Counted from the first letter of the stretch, positions 1 to 8,546 are shown. The stretch is DNA of 30,456 nt from Planctomycetota bacterium (GCA_026692885.1 JAPLNJ010000848.1:1-30456); one strand, 5' to 3'. Translations and numbers: made by a program. Notes: generated by a model not told the origin, from the sequence alone.

Positions 1-255
1 ATTGCAGAGCGTCACTCGGACGACCGGGGCGGCTTTCCTTTCGAAGTACAGGACCTCGACCCATTGTGCAGCCCGGCCGCCTGTCTTCTCTTGTGCCACC
101 CGGAGAGACGTGACCGCATCAAAGTCGACCTGTTGGTTCGCGGTCATGCCCCAAATCCCACCGCGGATGTCGACGCCCCGATCGTGAACGACGACGCGTT
201 CCAAGAACAAGGATGGCGCGACCGCCAGGGCAGCGCCGGCCCCCCCGATGATCAT
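1..255 (-). CDS. Hypothetical protein, N-terminal part (cut by window edge)
   Basis: A minus-strand frame stays open from an ATG at 255 down to base 1, giving 85 residues with no stop; the gene continues outside the window. The translation begins MIIGGAGAALAVAPSLFLER, a short hydrophobic start, followed by alternating polar and hydrophobic stretches (VVVHDRGVDIRGGIWG, WVEVLYFERK) typical of a small beta-rich domain. An in-frame TAG lies about 30 bases upstream, inside the palindrome at 279-320, so the start cannot be much earlier. I do not recognise the family. A membrane-anchored bacterial PH-like domain is one possible reading, from the short hydrophobic segment followed by strands, but this is a guess. 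The palindrome sits directly upstream of the start. Confidence 0.5.
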   Translation of the reverse strand, partial: MIIGGAGAALAVAPSLFLERVVVHDRGVDIRGGIWGMTANQQVDFDAVTSLRVAQEKTGGRAAQWVEVLYFERKAAPVVRVTLCN

Positions 256-269
256 GGTCCAGCCGTAAC

Positions 270-329
270 GAGCGGAACGGCGCTAGCCGCCGGTGGCGTT
301 CGGAACCGGCGGCTAGCGCCTTGCCGCTC
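270..329. repeat. REP-like palindrome, copy A
   Basis: Bases 279-294 (GGCGCTAGCCGCCGGT) and 305-320 (ACCGGCGGCTAGCGCC) are perfect 16-bp reverse complements around a 10-base loop. Outer GAGCGG (270-275) and CCGCTC (324-329) extend the stem. A related but degraded copy lies at 30391-30456, so this is a dispersed element rather than a one-off terminator. It could also act as a terminator or mRNA-stabilising hairpin. Confidence 0.85.
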
Positions 330-515
330 ACGCATCGCGCCCCCCACTCGGGGCGAAAACCTGGAATCACGATCAGGGCGTTGTCCCGCGCTGTCCTGTG
401 CGCCCCTGCGGGGCAAGCAGCGAAACAGGCTCTCGCCCTTGCCATCGTGCCAATTTCCCATGTCAACCCGAACTTTGCATCGCCCTAGCTGTGCCCATCA
501 CAACTGCTTGTGATT

Positions 516-532
516 GGTGGGCACGGCCCACC
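516..532. repeat. Short palindrome GGTGGGC-ACG-GCCCACC
   Basis: Seven-base perfect arms (516-522 and 526-532) enclose a 3-base loop, followed by CTACG. It is non-coding. It resembles the short GC-rich palindromes scattered elsewhere in this window. I cannot tell whether it is a terminator or a dispersed repeat, since no second copy is in the window. Confidence 0.5.
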
Positions 533-763
533 CTACGCCTCATCGCCATACAGTGTATGCCCGCGGCATACGCTCAGGCCGCTGGCCCAGTAGCTCTTCT
601 GGCGAAAAACACAGGCTGAACCGCCGAACTTCGCCTGCTTTCGCCGCTTTTCCTGCGATTCCCGCTGTTCCGACGGAAGGACCGGCGTTCGGCACGGAGG
701 TTGCTTTGGCGAGTGATACCGATGGAAGCAAACCACCCCACAACGTGAGCAAGGAATCAAGCC

Positions 764-2350
764 ATGTCCAAGGATCAACGACTGCTGGTCGTCGACGATG
801 AAGAAGCCATTTGCGAGGGCTGCCGTCGCATCTTCACCCGGCAGGGCTTCGCGGTCGAAAAGACCAGCGACGCCCAAGTCGGCCTGCAACTGGCCGAAGA
901 AAATGACTACGCGGCAATCCTCCTGGACATCAAGATGCCCACCATGACCGGGATCGAGTTCCTGGAACAATTGCGGAACAAGCGGCCGAACGTGCCCGTG
1001 ATCCTCATGACCGGCTATCCCAGCGTGCCCAACGCCATTTCGGCCATCCGGCTGGGTGCGGCGGGCTACGTCACCAAGCCGTTTACCCCGGAGGAAATCT
1101 CCAGCGCCGTGCATAAGCACGTGCGGGGCGTCACGGCGGAGAGCTGCGAGCAGGCGGCGGAAACAGCGCACGATGATTGGGCACCGGCCGCCGAAGGCGT
1201 GAGTTTCTGGAACGCCGCTTGGGTCCAACACGGCCAGGATGGGACGGCACGCATGGGCACGCTGACGCCTCGTTTGCCAGCCGCGGTGATCCGTAGCGTC
1301 CGGCTACCGCAGATCGGCGAGACGGTTTACCAAGGACTGCCGCTGGCCGCGATCGAACGTGAAGGTCAGTCGCCCCAGATCGTGGCCGCGCCGCTGTCGG
1401 GCGTGGTAGTGGCTGTCAACGAACGGTTGGCCAAACAGGCCGCCACGTTGTGGGAAGACTCCTGCGGACAAGGTTGGCTCGCCGCCATCAGCCCCACGCG
1501 TTACGACGAAGAAATCGAGCGTTGCAGCCGTCGTCGTGTGATCCTGCTGAACGCCGATGCGGCCTCGGCACAACAGCAACAGGAAAAATTAGTGGCCCTG
1601 GGCTGCCAAGTGCGTGCGGCCAAGACCTGGGAAGATCTGGCGCTGCCGCTGCAAGACCAGCGGTTCGGAGTGATCGTGCTGGACGCGGCTTCGTTCGGTC
1701 CGGACGGTCCAGACCTGGTGCAGCGAATCAATGCCGCCGATTCGGAGCGGAAGATCGTGCTGGTGGCCGCCGGCGATTCGTCCTTGGAAGCTGCCTATCG
1801 CGCTTGCCGGATCTTCTACTACGCGGTGGAACCGTTTGTCGACAACGAGATCATCGACATCCTCCAGGCCGCGTTCCGTGTGCCGGTGGTCGCTCCGGCC
1901 AAGCGAGCCGGCGACCGGAAAGCGACCGGACATATCGCGACGATCAACCTGGTCAACCGTAACGGCAGCAAGGTGCGTCTGATGGCCGCCGCGGGACTGC
2001 TGAAAGGCGACGAGGGAGTCGGCTTGTGGATCCGCCAGCGACTGCTCGACCGTCTGCTGCCGATCGAGACGAGTTTCGGCGAACAAGTCATCACACCGAC
2101 CAACATCGCCAAGCTCGCCAGTGTCTGCGATCGCGTGGTTGTGCTGATCGGCCGTGACATCGAACGTCTGCCGGGCAGTCTGTTGCGCGACACCAAGGCG
2201 GCCTACTTGGCCGTTTCCGGGGCCGGCTTGGAGAACGTGACCACGCTGGTCGTGCAGCCCGTCAAACAGGAAAGCGGTCTGGCCGGACTCGACGAGGCCA
2301 CCCAGGCGGTGCTGGCCGAGCATATCGTCAATGAGTTGACCTCGTATTGA
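764..2350 (+). CDS. Response regulator with GcvH-like domain and second pseudo-receiver
   Basis: This 528-residue protein starts at ATG 764 with AAGGA at 751-755. Residues 1-120 form a canonical receiver: acidic D11/D12, phosphoacceptor D55 in LLDIKMP, T83 and K105 (TKPF). Residues about 165-255 resemble glycine cleavage H protein (RLPQIGETV, APLSGVVVAVNERL, GQGWLAAISP), but where lipoylated H proteins have lysine before the PVSG-type motif this one has EREGQSPQ, so the lipoyl lysine seems lost. Residues about 257-375 form a second receiver-like fold (VILLNAD, VIVLDAAS with D307) in which the conserved lysine is replaced by glutamate (AVEPF, E356). Residues 380-528 form an unrecognised alpha/beta domain. 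There is no DNA-binding helix-turn-helix. It lies 52 bases upstream of hdrC on the same strand, so a role in controlling or docking the Hdr-Flx complex is inferred, not shown. Confidence 0.85.
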   Translation: MSKDQRLLVVDDEEAICEGCRRIFTRQGFAVEKTSDAQVGLQLAEENDYAAILLDIKMPTMTGIEFLEQLRNKRPNVPVILMTGYPSVPNAISAIRLGAAGYVTKPFTPEEISSAVHKHVRGVTAESCEQAAETAHDDWAPAAEGVSFWNAAWVQHGQDGTARMGTLTPRLPAAVIRSVRLPQIGETVYQGLPLAAIEREGQSPQIVAAPLSGVVVAVNERLAKQAATLWEDSCGQGWLAAISPTRYDEEIERCSRRRVILLNADAASAQQQQEKLVALGCQVRAAKTWEDLALPLQDQRFGVIVLDAASFGPDGPDLVQRINAADSERKIVLVAAGDSSLEAAYRACRIFYYAVEPFVDNEIIDILQAAFRVPVVAPAKRAGDRKATGHIATINLVNRNGSKVRLMAAAGLLKGDEGVGLWIRQRLLDRLLPIETSFGEQVITPTNIAKLASVCDRVVVLIGRDIERLPGSLLRDTKAAYLAVSGAGLENVTTLVVQPVKQESGLAGLDEATQAVLAEHIVNELTSY

Positions 2351-2402
2351 ACTGAGGGTCGGGAAGATCTGACCAGGAAGGGCCAGGATGTAGTGGCTTG
2401 CC

Positions 2403-2972
2403 ATGCCTACCAACACAACGACCGCGATCGAGACCGTGGAGGAACTGGCGCACACCCACGTCCGCGACTGCTACCAGTGCGGCAAGTGTTCGGCCGGTTG
2501 CCCGGTGGCGGAGCGGATGGACATGATGCCCAACCAGCTGATTCGCTTGGTGCAGCTGGGCCGCGTGGACAAGGCCGTGCGCGCGGCGGCGATCTGGGAA
2601 TGCGTGTCCTGCCTGACCTGCACCACGCGTTGTCCGAAGTCCGTCGACTGCGCCGGCCTGCTGGACGCGCTCCGGCAATTGGCCGTGCAGCAGGACGCCG
2701 TCCCCCCGACCCAGCGTCGGACGATCGTGTTCCAGCAAGCCTTCCTGGACAATATCCGCCGCAACGGGCGGTTGGCCGAATTGGAATTGGTCAGGACCTT
2801 TAAGACCCGGGCCTTTTGGGACGACCTGAACATCCCCCTGTTGTTCAAAGACGCCCTGCTCGCGCCGCAGTTGCTCCAGCGGGGCAAGCTGCACCTGCGT
2901 GCAGGCCGAGTCAAGGATCGGAAACTGGTGAAACGGATCTTCGACAAGTGCTTGGCTACCGGCGTCGTTTAG
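2403..2972 (+). CDS. hdrC: Heterodisulfide reductase subunit C-like iron-sulfur protein
   Basis: This 189-residue protein has two classical [4Fe-4S] motifs: C23-x2-C26-x2-C29-x3-C33 followed by Pro, and C67-x2-C70-x2-C73-x3-C77 followed by Pro. That arrangement, the length and the position immediately before HdrB and HdrA identify it as HdrC. In the family it passes electrons from HdrA to the catalytic HdrB subunit in the cytoplasm. The C-terminal third (about 110-189) is helical and carries no further cysteine pattern. An alternative ATG ten bases upstream lies in another frame. The start at 2403 gives a normal-length N-terminus before the first cluster. It is the first structural gene of the Hdr set. 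Confidence 0.9.
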   Translation: MPTNTTTAIETVEELAHTHVRDCYQCGKCSAGCPVAERMDMMPNQLIRLVQLGRVDKAVRAAAIWECVSCLTCTTRCPKSVDCAGLLDALRQLAVQQDAVPPTQRRTIVFQQAFLDNIRRNGRLAELELVRTFKTRAFWDDLNIPLLFKDALLAPQLLQRGKLHLRAGRVKDRKLVKRIFDKCLATGVV

Positions 2973-3085
2973 CTGCGACCTAGCGGGAAGCGCGCCGAGC
3001 GGCCCGGCTTTTCCGGGTGCGCGCTCCCCGTTGGGGCGCGGTTAAACGACCGGATGCCTCCCACCCCCTCCCAGGAATCGCCATC

Positions 3086-3928
3086 ATGGAAATCGGCTAT
3101 TATCCCGGCTGTGCCTTGCATGGCTCGTCCGGCGACTACGAGCTGTCGGTCCGGGCCTGCCTGGCAGCGTTGGGCGTGCGGTTGCGGGAACTGGATGACT
3201 GGATCTGCTGCGGAGCCACGGCGGCGCATACCCTCAACCGCAAGCTGGCCGTGGCCCTGCCCGCCCGGAATCTGGCTTTGGCGGAACGCGATGGCATGCA
3301 GGAGCTCTTGGCGCCCTGTCCGATGTGTTCCATGGAACTGCTCAAGGCCCGCTGTCTGCTGTCGACCGACGCGGCCGTCCGCCGGGAGATGTCCGAGATT
3401 GTCGAATTGGACGTCAGCGGCAGCACCCAAGTCTTCAACCTGATCCAGGTCTTTCAGAAAGTCGGCATCGAACGGATCCAAGCGGCGGCCGTCCGCCAGC
3501 TGGACGACCTCCGGCCCGCCTGCTACTACGGCTGCCTGCTCACGCGCCCGCCCGGCACGGTCCAGTTCGATGATTGCGAGCAGCCCAGCTCGATGGAAAC
3601 CCTGCTGCGGGAACTGGGGGCCGAGCCGGTCGAGTGGAATTACAAGACCGAATGTTGCGGCGCCGGCATGACGATGGCCAACGAGGGCACCGTGTTGGAG
3701 TTGGGGCACCGCATCTTATCGAACGCGACCGCGCATGGTGCCAATTGCCTGGTGGTAGCCTGTCCCATGTGTCACGTGAACCTGGACATGAAGCAGGCGG
3801 CGGTCAACCAGCGGTACGATGTGACGCACGACATGGTCGTCTACTACCTGTCCGACCTCGTCGGGCTGGCGTTGGGCTTAGACGAACGAGCGCTGGGCAT
3901 TCCGCAGCACTTCGTGATTCGGAGATGA
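3086..3928 (+). CDS. hdrB: Heterodisulfide reductase subunit B-like, two CCG domains
   Basis: I place the start at ATG 3086, after CCAGGAATCG, because MEIGYYPGC is the usual HdrB N-terminus; an upstream in-frame ATG at 3017 adds 23 unconserved residues. The 280-residue protein has two complete cysteine-rich (CCG) motifs: C9, C41-C42, C78-x2-C81, and C146/C150, C190-C191, C226-x2-C229. In characterised HdrB these bind the non-cubane [4Fe-4S] clusters that cleave the disulfide CoM-S-S-CoB. All positions look intact, so the catalytic chemistry is probably retained, although bacteria of this type are not expected to have CoM/CoB and the real substrate is unknown. The 113-base gap after hdrC contains a GC-rich inverted stretch around 2984-3045. 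Confidence 0.9.
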   Translation: MEIGYYPGCALHGSSGDYELSVRACLAALGVRLRELDDWICCGATAAHTLNRKLAVALPARNLALAERDGMQELLAPCPMCSMELLKARCLLSTDAAVRREMSEIVELDVSGSTQVFNLIQVFQKVGIERIQAAAVRQLDDLRPACYYGCLLTRPPGTVQFDDCEQPSSMETLLRELGAEPVEWNYKTECCGAGMTMANEGTVLELGHRILSNATAHGANCLVVACPMCHVNLDMKQAAVNQRYDVTHDMVVYYLSDLVGLALGLDERALGIPQHFVIRR

Positions 3929-3994
3929 CGCATTGCTTGTGGGCAGTTGAAACGACTGGGTTGCGGTTTGGCTGCTGGAGGGAATAGAGCTTTC

Positions 3995-5995
3995 ATGACG
4001 CGGATCGGTGTCTTTACTTGCTGGTGTGGCGAAAACATCGCGCGCAACGTCGACGTGCAAAGTGTGGCTGACCAAGCGGCCCACCTGCCGACCGTGCGTT
4101 GCTCGGTGGCCTGCAAGTACATGTGCTCCGATCCGGGGCAGAAGCTGATCCGCGACAAGATCGCCGAGGAACGTCTGGACGCGGTGGTGATCGCCTCCTG
4201 CTCGCCGCACATGCACTTGAAGACCTTTCGCAAGGCGGCCGAGCGAGCCGGCGTCAATCCGTATCTCGTCGAAATGGCCAACATCCGCGAGCACTGCTCC
4301 TGGGTCCATCACGACAGACCTCGGGCCACCGCCAAAGCCGTCGACCTGATCCGCATGTCCGTGGCCAAAGTCCGCCAGAACCGCGCCCTGGATCCGATTC
4401 GCGTGCCGGTGACTCGCAAGGCGCTGGTCATCGGTGGCGGCGTGGCGGGCATCCAGGCCGCCTTGGACCTGGCCGACGCCGGCATTCCGGTAGTGTTGGT
4501 GGAACGCGAACCGTCGATCGGTGGCAAGATGGCCGGCCTGTCCGAGACGTTCCCCACGCTCGACTGCTCGCAGTGCATCCTCACGCCGCGGATGGTCGAG
4601 GTGGCTCAGCACCCGAACATCACGCTCTATACCTGTTCGGAGGTCGAAGCGGTGGCCGGCTACGTCGGCAACTTCCAGGTCACGATCCGCAAACGGGCAC
4701 GTTACGTGGACATGGACAAGTGCACCGGCTGCGGCGTGTGCTGGAATGTCTGTCCCTCGAAGAAAACGCCCAGCGAGTTCGATTACGGCCTGGGCACGCG
4801 GACGGCGATCTACGTGCCTTTTCCGCAAGCCGTCCCCGCCCGACCGATGATCGACAACAAGGCCTGCCTCCGCCTGACCAAAGGCAAGTGCGGCGTGTGC
4901 GCCAAGAAATGCCAAGCCGGCGCGATTCTGTTCGAGGACCAGGACGCCTTGGTCCGCGAAGACGTCGGAGCCATCATCGTGGCCACCGGCTACCAACTGT
5001 ACGGCATCGGTAAACGGGCGGACGACGCCCGCGTGTCCGGCTATGGCGAGTACGGCTACGGCCGCTACCGGGACGTCATCAACTCGCTGCAGTTCGAACG
5101 GTTGGTCTCCGCCTCCGGCCCCACCAGCGGCGAACTGCGGCGGCCCTCGGACGGGAAAGTCCCCAAGACCGTGGTCTTCGTCAGCTGCGTCGGCTCGCGC
5201 GACAATGCCAAGGGCCTGTCGTACTGCTCGAAGATCTGCTGCATGGTCAACGCCAAACACACCATGTTGTTCAAGCATAAAGTGCACGACGGCGAAGCGC
5301 ACGTCTTTTACATGGACATCCGCGCGGGCGGCAAGAACTACGACGAGTTCGTCCGTCGCGCGATCGAGCAGGACGGGGCCCATTACCATCGCGGCCGCGT
5401 GTCGAAGATCACGGAGGAAGGCGGCCAGTTGATCGTCCGCGGCATCGACACCCTGGCCGGCGAGCCGTTAACGATCGCCGCCGACCTGGTGGTGCTGGCG
5501 TCGGCCATGCGTCCGGCCGACGGGGTCGAGGAACTGGCGCAGAAAGTCAACGTTGGCTACGACGAGTTTGGCTTCCTGTCCGAATCGCATCCGAAGCTGC
5601 GGCCGGTCGAGACGAACGCCGCCGGGGTGTTCGTCTGCGGCGCCTGCCACGGTCCGAAGGATATCCCCGAAGCGGTGTCCCAAGCCTCGGCCGCGGCCGG
5701 CAAAGTGCAATTGATGTTCAGCCGCGAGCAGCTCCACCGGGAACCGGAGATTGCCTGCATCACCGAAGCGACCTGCGCCGGCTGCTTCGCCTGTCGCCGC
5801 GGCTGTCCGTATCACGCCATCGATCAAGTCGAGATCCGCGACCGCCAAGGAAAACTGCTCAAACAGGTCGCGCGGATCAATCCCGGCTTGTGCCTGGGCT
5901 GCGGCACGTGTGTGGCGATCTGCCCTTCGAAGAGCGCCGACCTGGAAGGTTTTTCCGAGCAACAGATCTACGCCATGGTGGAGAGCCTGCAATGA
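3995..5995 (+). CDS. hdrA: Heterodisulfide reductase subunit A-like flavoprotein
   Basis: The start is at ATG 3995 with GGAGG at 3977-3981 (MTRIGVFTCWCGENI); an in-frame ATG at 3947 is less likely. The 666-residue product has an N-terminal cysteine-containing domain (C9, C11, C36, C40, C44), a dinucleotide fold with GGGVAGIQAALDLADAG from residue 147, and an inserted ferredoxin pair (C243/246/249/253 and C291/299/302/306). The thioredoxin-reductase-like part follows, with CGACHGPKDIPEA near 548-560. A C-terminal ferredoxin domain carries C594/597/600/604 and C633/636/639/643. This is the full-length HdrA with the C-terminal ferredoxin extension. In the family the FAD is the electron-bifurcation site, receiving electrons through the MvhD/FlxD subunit. 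Its stop overlaps the next gene by ATGA. Confidence 0.93.
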   Translation: MTRIGVFTCWCGENIARNVDVQSVADQAAHLPTVRCSVACKYMCSDPGQKLIRDKIAEERLDAVVIASCSPHMHLKTFRKAAERAGVNPYLVEMANIREHCSWVHHDRPRATAKAVDLIRMSVAKVRQNRALDPIRVPVTRKALVIGGGVAGIQAALDLADAGIPVVLVEREPSIGGKMAGLSETFPTLDCSQCILTPRMVEVAQHPNITLYTCSEVEAVAGYVGNFQVTIRKRARYVDMDKCTGCGVCWNVCPSKKTPSEFDYGLGTRTAIYVPFPQAVPARPMIDNKACLRLTKGKCGVCAKKCQAGAILFEDQDALVREDVGAIIVATGYQLYGIGKRADDARVSGYGEYGYGRYRDVINSLQFERLVSASGPTSGELRRPSDGKVPKTVVFVSCVGSRDNAKGLSYCSKICCMVNAKHTMLFKHKVHDGEAHVFYMDIRAGGKNYDEFVRRAIEQDGAHYHRGRVSKITEEGGQLIVRGIDTLAGEPLTIAADLVVLASAMRPADGVEELAQKVNVGYDEFGFLSESHPKLRPVETNAAGVFVCGACHGPKDIPEAVSQASAAAGKVQLMFSREQLHREPEIACITEATCAGCFACRRGCPYHAIDQVEIRDRQGKLLKQVARINPGLCLGCGTCVAICPSKSADLEGFSEQQIYAMVESLQ

Positions 5996-6432
5996 TGTCC
6001 GCCACTGAATCCGAATTCGAACCTAAGATCATCGCCTACGTGTGCAACTGGTGCACGTACTTGGGCGCCGACTTGGCTGGCACCAATCGCTTGGAGTATC
6101 CGGCCAATGTCCGCATCGTCCGGTTGCCCTGCACCGGGCGGATCGATTTCAACCTGCTCGTCAAAGCCTTTGAGATCGGGGCCGACGCCGTGTTGGTCTC
6201 CGGCTGCCATCCGGGCGATTGCCACTACACGTCAGGCAACTATCACGCCCGGCGCCGCTGGATCCTGTTTCGCCAATTGCTGGCCACCCTGGGCATTGAA
6301 ACCGAACGCGTGCATTTCACCTGGATCTCGGCTGCCGAGGGCAAGAAGTGGCAGCAGGTGATCCGCGAGATCACGGAACAGACGCGGCAGCTGGGCCCGT
6401 ATCGTGCGTACCGGCAGATTTGTGAGGCCTGA
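5992..6432 (+). CDS. mvhD: MvhD/FlxD-type hydrogenase iron-sulfur subunit
   Basis: This 146-residue protein starts at ATG 5992, overlapping the hdrA stop (ATGA), which indicates translational coupling. A second ATG directly follows at 5995. The conserved cysteine pattern of the MvhD/FlpD/FlxD family is visible: CNWCTY near residue 16, LPCTGRID near 42, and SGCHPGDCHY near 66. These residues bind a [2Fe-2S] cluster in the family. The subunit connects the electron donor module (hydrogenase, formate dehydrogenase or Flx) to HdrA. No hydrogenase large subunit is encoded here. The downstream FAD/NAD-binding gene therefore suggests the Flx (NADH) version, so flxD would be an equally fair name. Confidence 0.9.
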   Translation: MMSATESEFEPKIIAYVCNWCTYLGADLAGTNRLEYPANVRIVRLPCTGRIDFNLLVKAFEIGADAVLVSGCHPGDCHYTSGNYHARRRWILFRQLLATLGIETERVHFTWISAAEGKKWQQVIREITEQTRQLGPYRAYRQICEA

Positions 6433-6433
6433 C

Positions 6434-7267
6434 ATGTTGCAGCAACTCCGCCAAACCTGCCGCCAATTGCTTCAAGAAGGCACCGTCCAGGTGGTCATCG
6501 GCTACGGGCAGGCCACGCAGGCCGTCTCGCCCTATCCGGTCTTCGTGACGTCGCCCGACGACGTCGGCCAATTGGTCTGGAACGAACGCTGCCGAGCGAA
6601 CCTGGCCAAGTACCTGTTGCGGAAAGAAATCCGCGCCCTGGGCAAGCCGGCCCTGGTCGTCAAGGGCTGCGACGAACGGGCACTGGTGGTGCTGGAGCAG
6701 GAATCCCAGCTCGACCGTTCGCAAATCGTGGTAATCGGCATGGCCTGTCCGGGAATGGACGAGCCACGGTGTGCCGCCTGCGACGCACATCAGCCGAGGT
6801 TTGCCAACGTGATGATCGGCGAAGTGGCCAACGAGGGTCTGCCGGCTCAGCGCCGTTATGCCGCGTTGCACGCCTTCATGGAACGCTCGGCCGCCGAGCG
6901 GATGGCTTACTGGACGACCGAGTTGGCGCGTTGTGTGAAGTGCTACGCCTGCCGGCAGGCCTGTCCCTTGTGCTACTGCGAGCGGTGCATCGTCGACAAG
7001 AATCGGCCGACCAGCCTGGATACCTCGGCGACGCTCAAGGGGAACTTCGCCTGGCACATCACCCGGGCGTTTCATCTGGCCGGCCGTTGCGTCGGCTGCG
7101 AGCAGTGTACGCGGGTGTGTCCGGCCGGCATCGATTTGCGGTTGCTGAATCTGGCCATGGCCCAGGCGGCCGAGGAGAGTTTTGCCTTCCGCGCCGGAAC
7201 CGATCCGCAGGCCGCGCCGATTCTGGGTAGTTACTCGCAACAGGATCAGGAGACGTTCATCCGCTAA
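6434..7267 (+). CDS. 4Fe-4S dicluster protein of Hdr-Flx set (possible FlxC)
   Basis: The start at ATG 6434 (MLQQLRQ) directly follows the mvhD stop. The 277-residue protein has an N-terminal region resembling the first domain of FrhB-type proteins (GKPALVVKGCDERALVVLEQE, VVIGMACPGM) with C79, C105, C113 and C116. It then has one ferredoxin cluster at C167/170/173/177 with extra cysteines C180, C182 and C185, and a second at C219/222/225/229 (CVGCEQCTRVCP). Its position between the MvhD/FlxD subunit and the FlxB-like gene suggests it is the electron-transfer subunit corresponding to FlxC. I am sure of the iron-sulfur nature, less sure of the FlxC equivalence. A GC hairpin (7277-7288) follows. 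Confidence 0.75.
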   Translation: MLQQLRQTCRQLLQEGTVQVVIGYGQATQAVSPYPVFVTSPDDVGQLVWNERCRANLAKYLLRKEIRALGKPALVVKGCDERALVVLEQESQLDRSQIVVIGMACPGMDEPRCAACDAHQPRFANVMIGEVANEGLPAQRRYAALHAFMERSAAERMAYWTTELARCVKCYACRQACPLCYCERCIVDKNRPTSLDTSATLKGNFAWHITRAFHLAGRCVGCEQCTRVCPAGIDLRLLNLAMAQAAEESFAFRAGTDPQAAPILGSYSQQDQETFIR

Positions 7268-7541
7268 CTCGTTTAACCCGGAGCCGGGCACCCGCGGTAA
7301 TGTCAATTTCATTTTGGTAGCACGGATGGCAAGGCCGGGGCGCGGATGAGGAATGCGAACCGTAGCCGAAAATCGTCGTTGTAACGTGGCGGGCAACAAG
7401 AATCGTCCACGGAGGACATCCTTCCTATTCGTCCATCGGCTGTCATCCGAGCCCCGGCTTTGCCATCCGAGCTATTTCAGGACGCAGGGGGTATCACCCA
7501 GGTCGGATAGGACATCGATCCTGCCAGAGAAGAGTAAGATC
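7268..7541. other. 274-base gap inside the Hdr-Flx cluster
   Basis: No gene is supported; an in-frame upstream extension of the next gene (from 7353) reads as low-quality peptide (MRTVAENRRCNVAGNKNRPR). A small hairpin CCCGG-AG-CCGGG sits at 7277-7288, soon after the preceding stop, without a T run. A gap this size in an otherwise compact cluster suggests a weak terminator and an internal promoter for the last two genes. I cannot point to the promoter. Confidence 0.4.
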
Positions 7542-8546
7542 ATGAGTCAAGTCATTTCCATCACCAAGCTTCGCATCCTAGTCGAGACGTGGCTGCGCGA
7601 CGGCCAGCGGGTCGTGGCACCGGTGCGGGTTAAGCCCAATCTGGTCAGCTACCAACCGGTGCAGACGGCCGAGCAAGTGACGCTGGAGGGCTTCGTGCGA
7701 CCGGCGAACTCGATCAAAGAGGTCGTCTTTCCCCGGCACGAGAAGCTGTTTCAATACCGGGTCCGCAACAAGCAGATCGAGTTACTACCCGTTGAACCAC
7801 CGGCCCAACCGCAGGTCGTGCTGGCCGCTCGGCCCTGCGATGCGGCGGCGCTGCCGATCCTGGATCACGTGTTCAACTGGGATTTCCATGATGCGGCTTA
7901 CAATCGTCGCCGCGCGTTGACCACCGTCGTGTCGCTGGCCTGCCAAGAGCACGATCCGCATTGTTTCTGTACCTCAGTCGGTTGCAGCCCGGACGATCCG
8001 CGCGGCTCGGATGCCATGCTGTACGCTTTGGGCGACGGCAGCTACGAAGTCCGAACCTCGACAGACAAGGGCCAAGCCCTGTTCGTCGGTCACCTGCAGA
8101 CATCCCTGCAGGTCGGCGGCGGTTTTCCCGGCCCGGAACAGCGGGCTAACCTGCAGGCGGTCGGCGAATTCCTGGCCGGCGATTTCGAGCGGCCGGAGTG
8201 GGCCGGGTGGACCAATCGCTGCCTGGGCTGCGGCGCCTGTGCCTATGGTTGCCCCACCTGCCACTGCTTCGACATGGTCGACGAGGGCGGTACCACCTGT
8301 GGCGCCCGCGTCCGCAATTGGGATGCCTGTCAGTTTAATCAGTTCACGCTGCATGCCTCGGGGCACAACCCGCGCAGCGTGCAGTCGCAACGGCAGCGAC
8401 AACGGGTCTATCACAAGTTTCACGTCTACCCGCAGAAGTTTGGCGAGGTGCTCTGCACCGGCTGCGGCAATTGCACTCGCAATTGTCCCGTGGGCCTGGG
8501 TGTGTTGTCGGTGCTGGAGGCCATGCAGACGGCGGGCGAGTTGTAG
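7542..8546 (+). CDS. flxB: FlxB-like / sulfite reductase subunit A-type 4Fe-4S protein
   Basis: The start is at ATG 7542 after GAAGAGTAAGA (MSQVISITKLRILVETW); the open frame extends upstream but without family features. The 334-residue protein shows the ARPCDAAALPILD signature (97-108) found in AsrA, sulfhydrogenase beta and FlxB proteins. It then has a cysteine group C134/C141/C143/C148, a cluster at C227/230/233/237 with C240 and C242, and a second cluster at C305/308/311/315. In the family it relays electrons between the FAD/NAD-binding partner and the rest of the complex in the cytoplasm. The partner (8644-9477) follows. The intervening 97 bases contain a long hairpin repeat that begins at the stop codon. 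Confidence 0.82.
   Translation: MSQVISITKLRILVETWLRDGQRVVAPVRVKPNLVSYQPVQTAEQVTLEGFVRPANSIKEVVFPRHEKLFQYRVRNKQIELLPVEPPAQPQVVLAARPCDAAALPILDHVFNWDFHDAAYNRRRALTTVVSLACQEHDPHCFCTSVGCSPDDPRGSDAMLYALGDGSYEVRTSTDKGQALFVGHLQTSLQVGGGFPGPEQRANLQAVGEFLAGDFERPEWAGWTNRCLGCGACAYGCPTCHCFDMVDEGGTTCGARVRNWDACQFNQFTLHASGHNPRSVQSQRQRQRVYHKFHVYPQKFGEVLCTGCGNCTRNCPVGLGVLSVLEAMQTAGEL

Larger units (their letters stand above)
256..763. other. Intergenic region, 508 bases
   Basis: No convincing gene is seen. The open frames here are low-complexity and have no recognisable protein. The region holds two palindromes (270-329 and 516-532). It separates a minus-strand gene from the plus-strand redox cluster, so divergent promoters are expected here. 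I could not identify confident -35/-10 boxes. A Shine-Dalgarno-like AAGGA at 751-755 precedes the next gene. Confidence 0.5.

Noticed and set aside
533..1231. Long minus-strand open frame opposite the receiver gene
   Set aside because: It is the antisense shadow of a high-GC gene; the plus strand encodes a clear receiver domain and the minus frame has no recognisable motif.
3878..5389. 503-residue minus-strand open frame opposite hdrA
   Set aside because: It is rich in Ala, Asp, His and Arg as expected from antisense of GC-rich codons, and hdrA is unmistakable on the other strand.
7353..7541. Upstream extension of the flxB-like gene
   Set aside because: The 63 extra residues have no family character; the ATG at 7542 gives the usual N-terminus.
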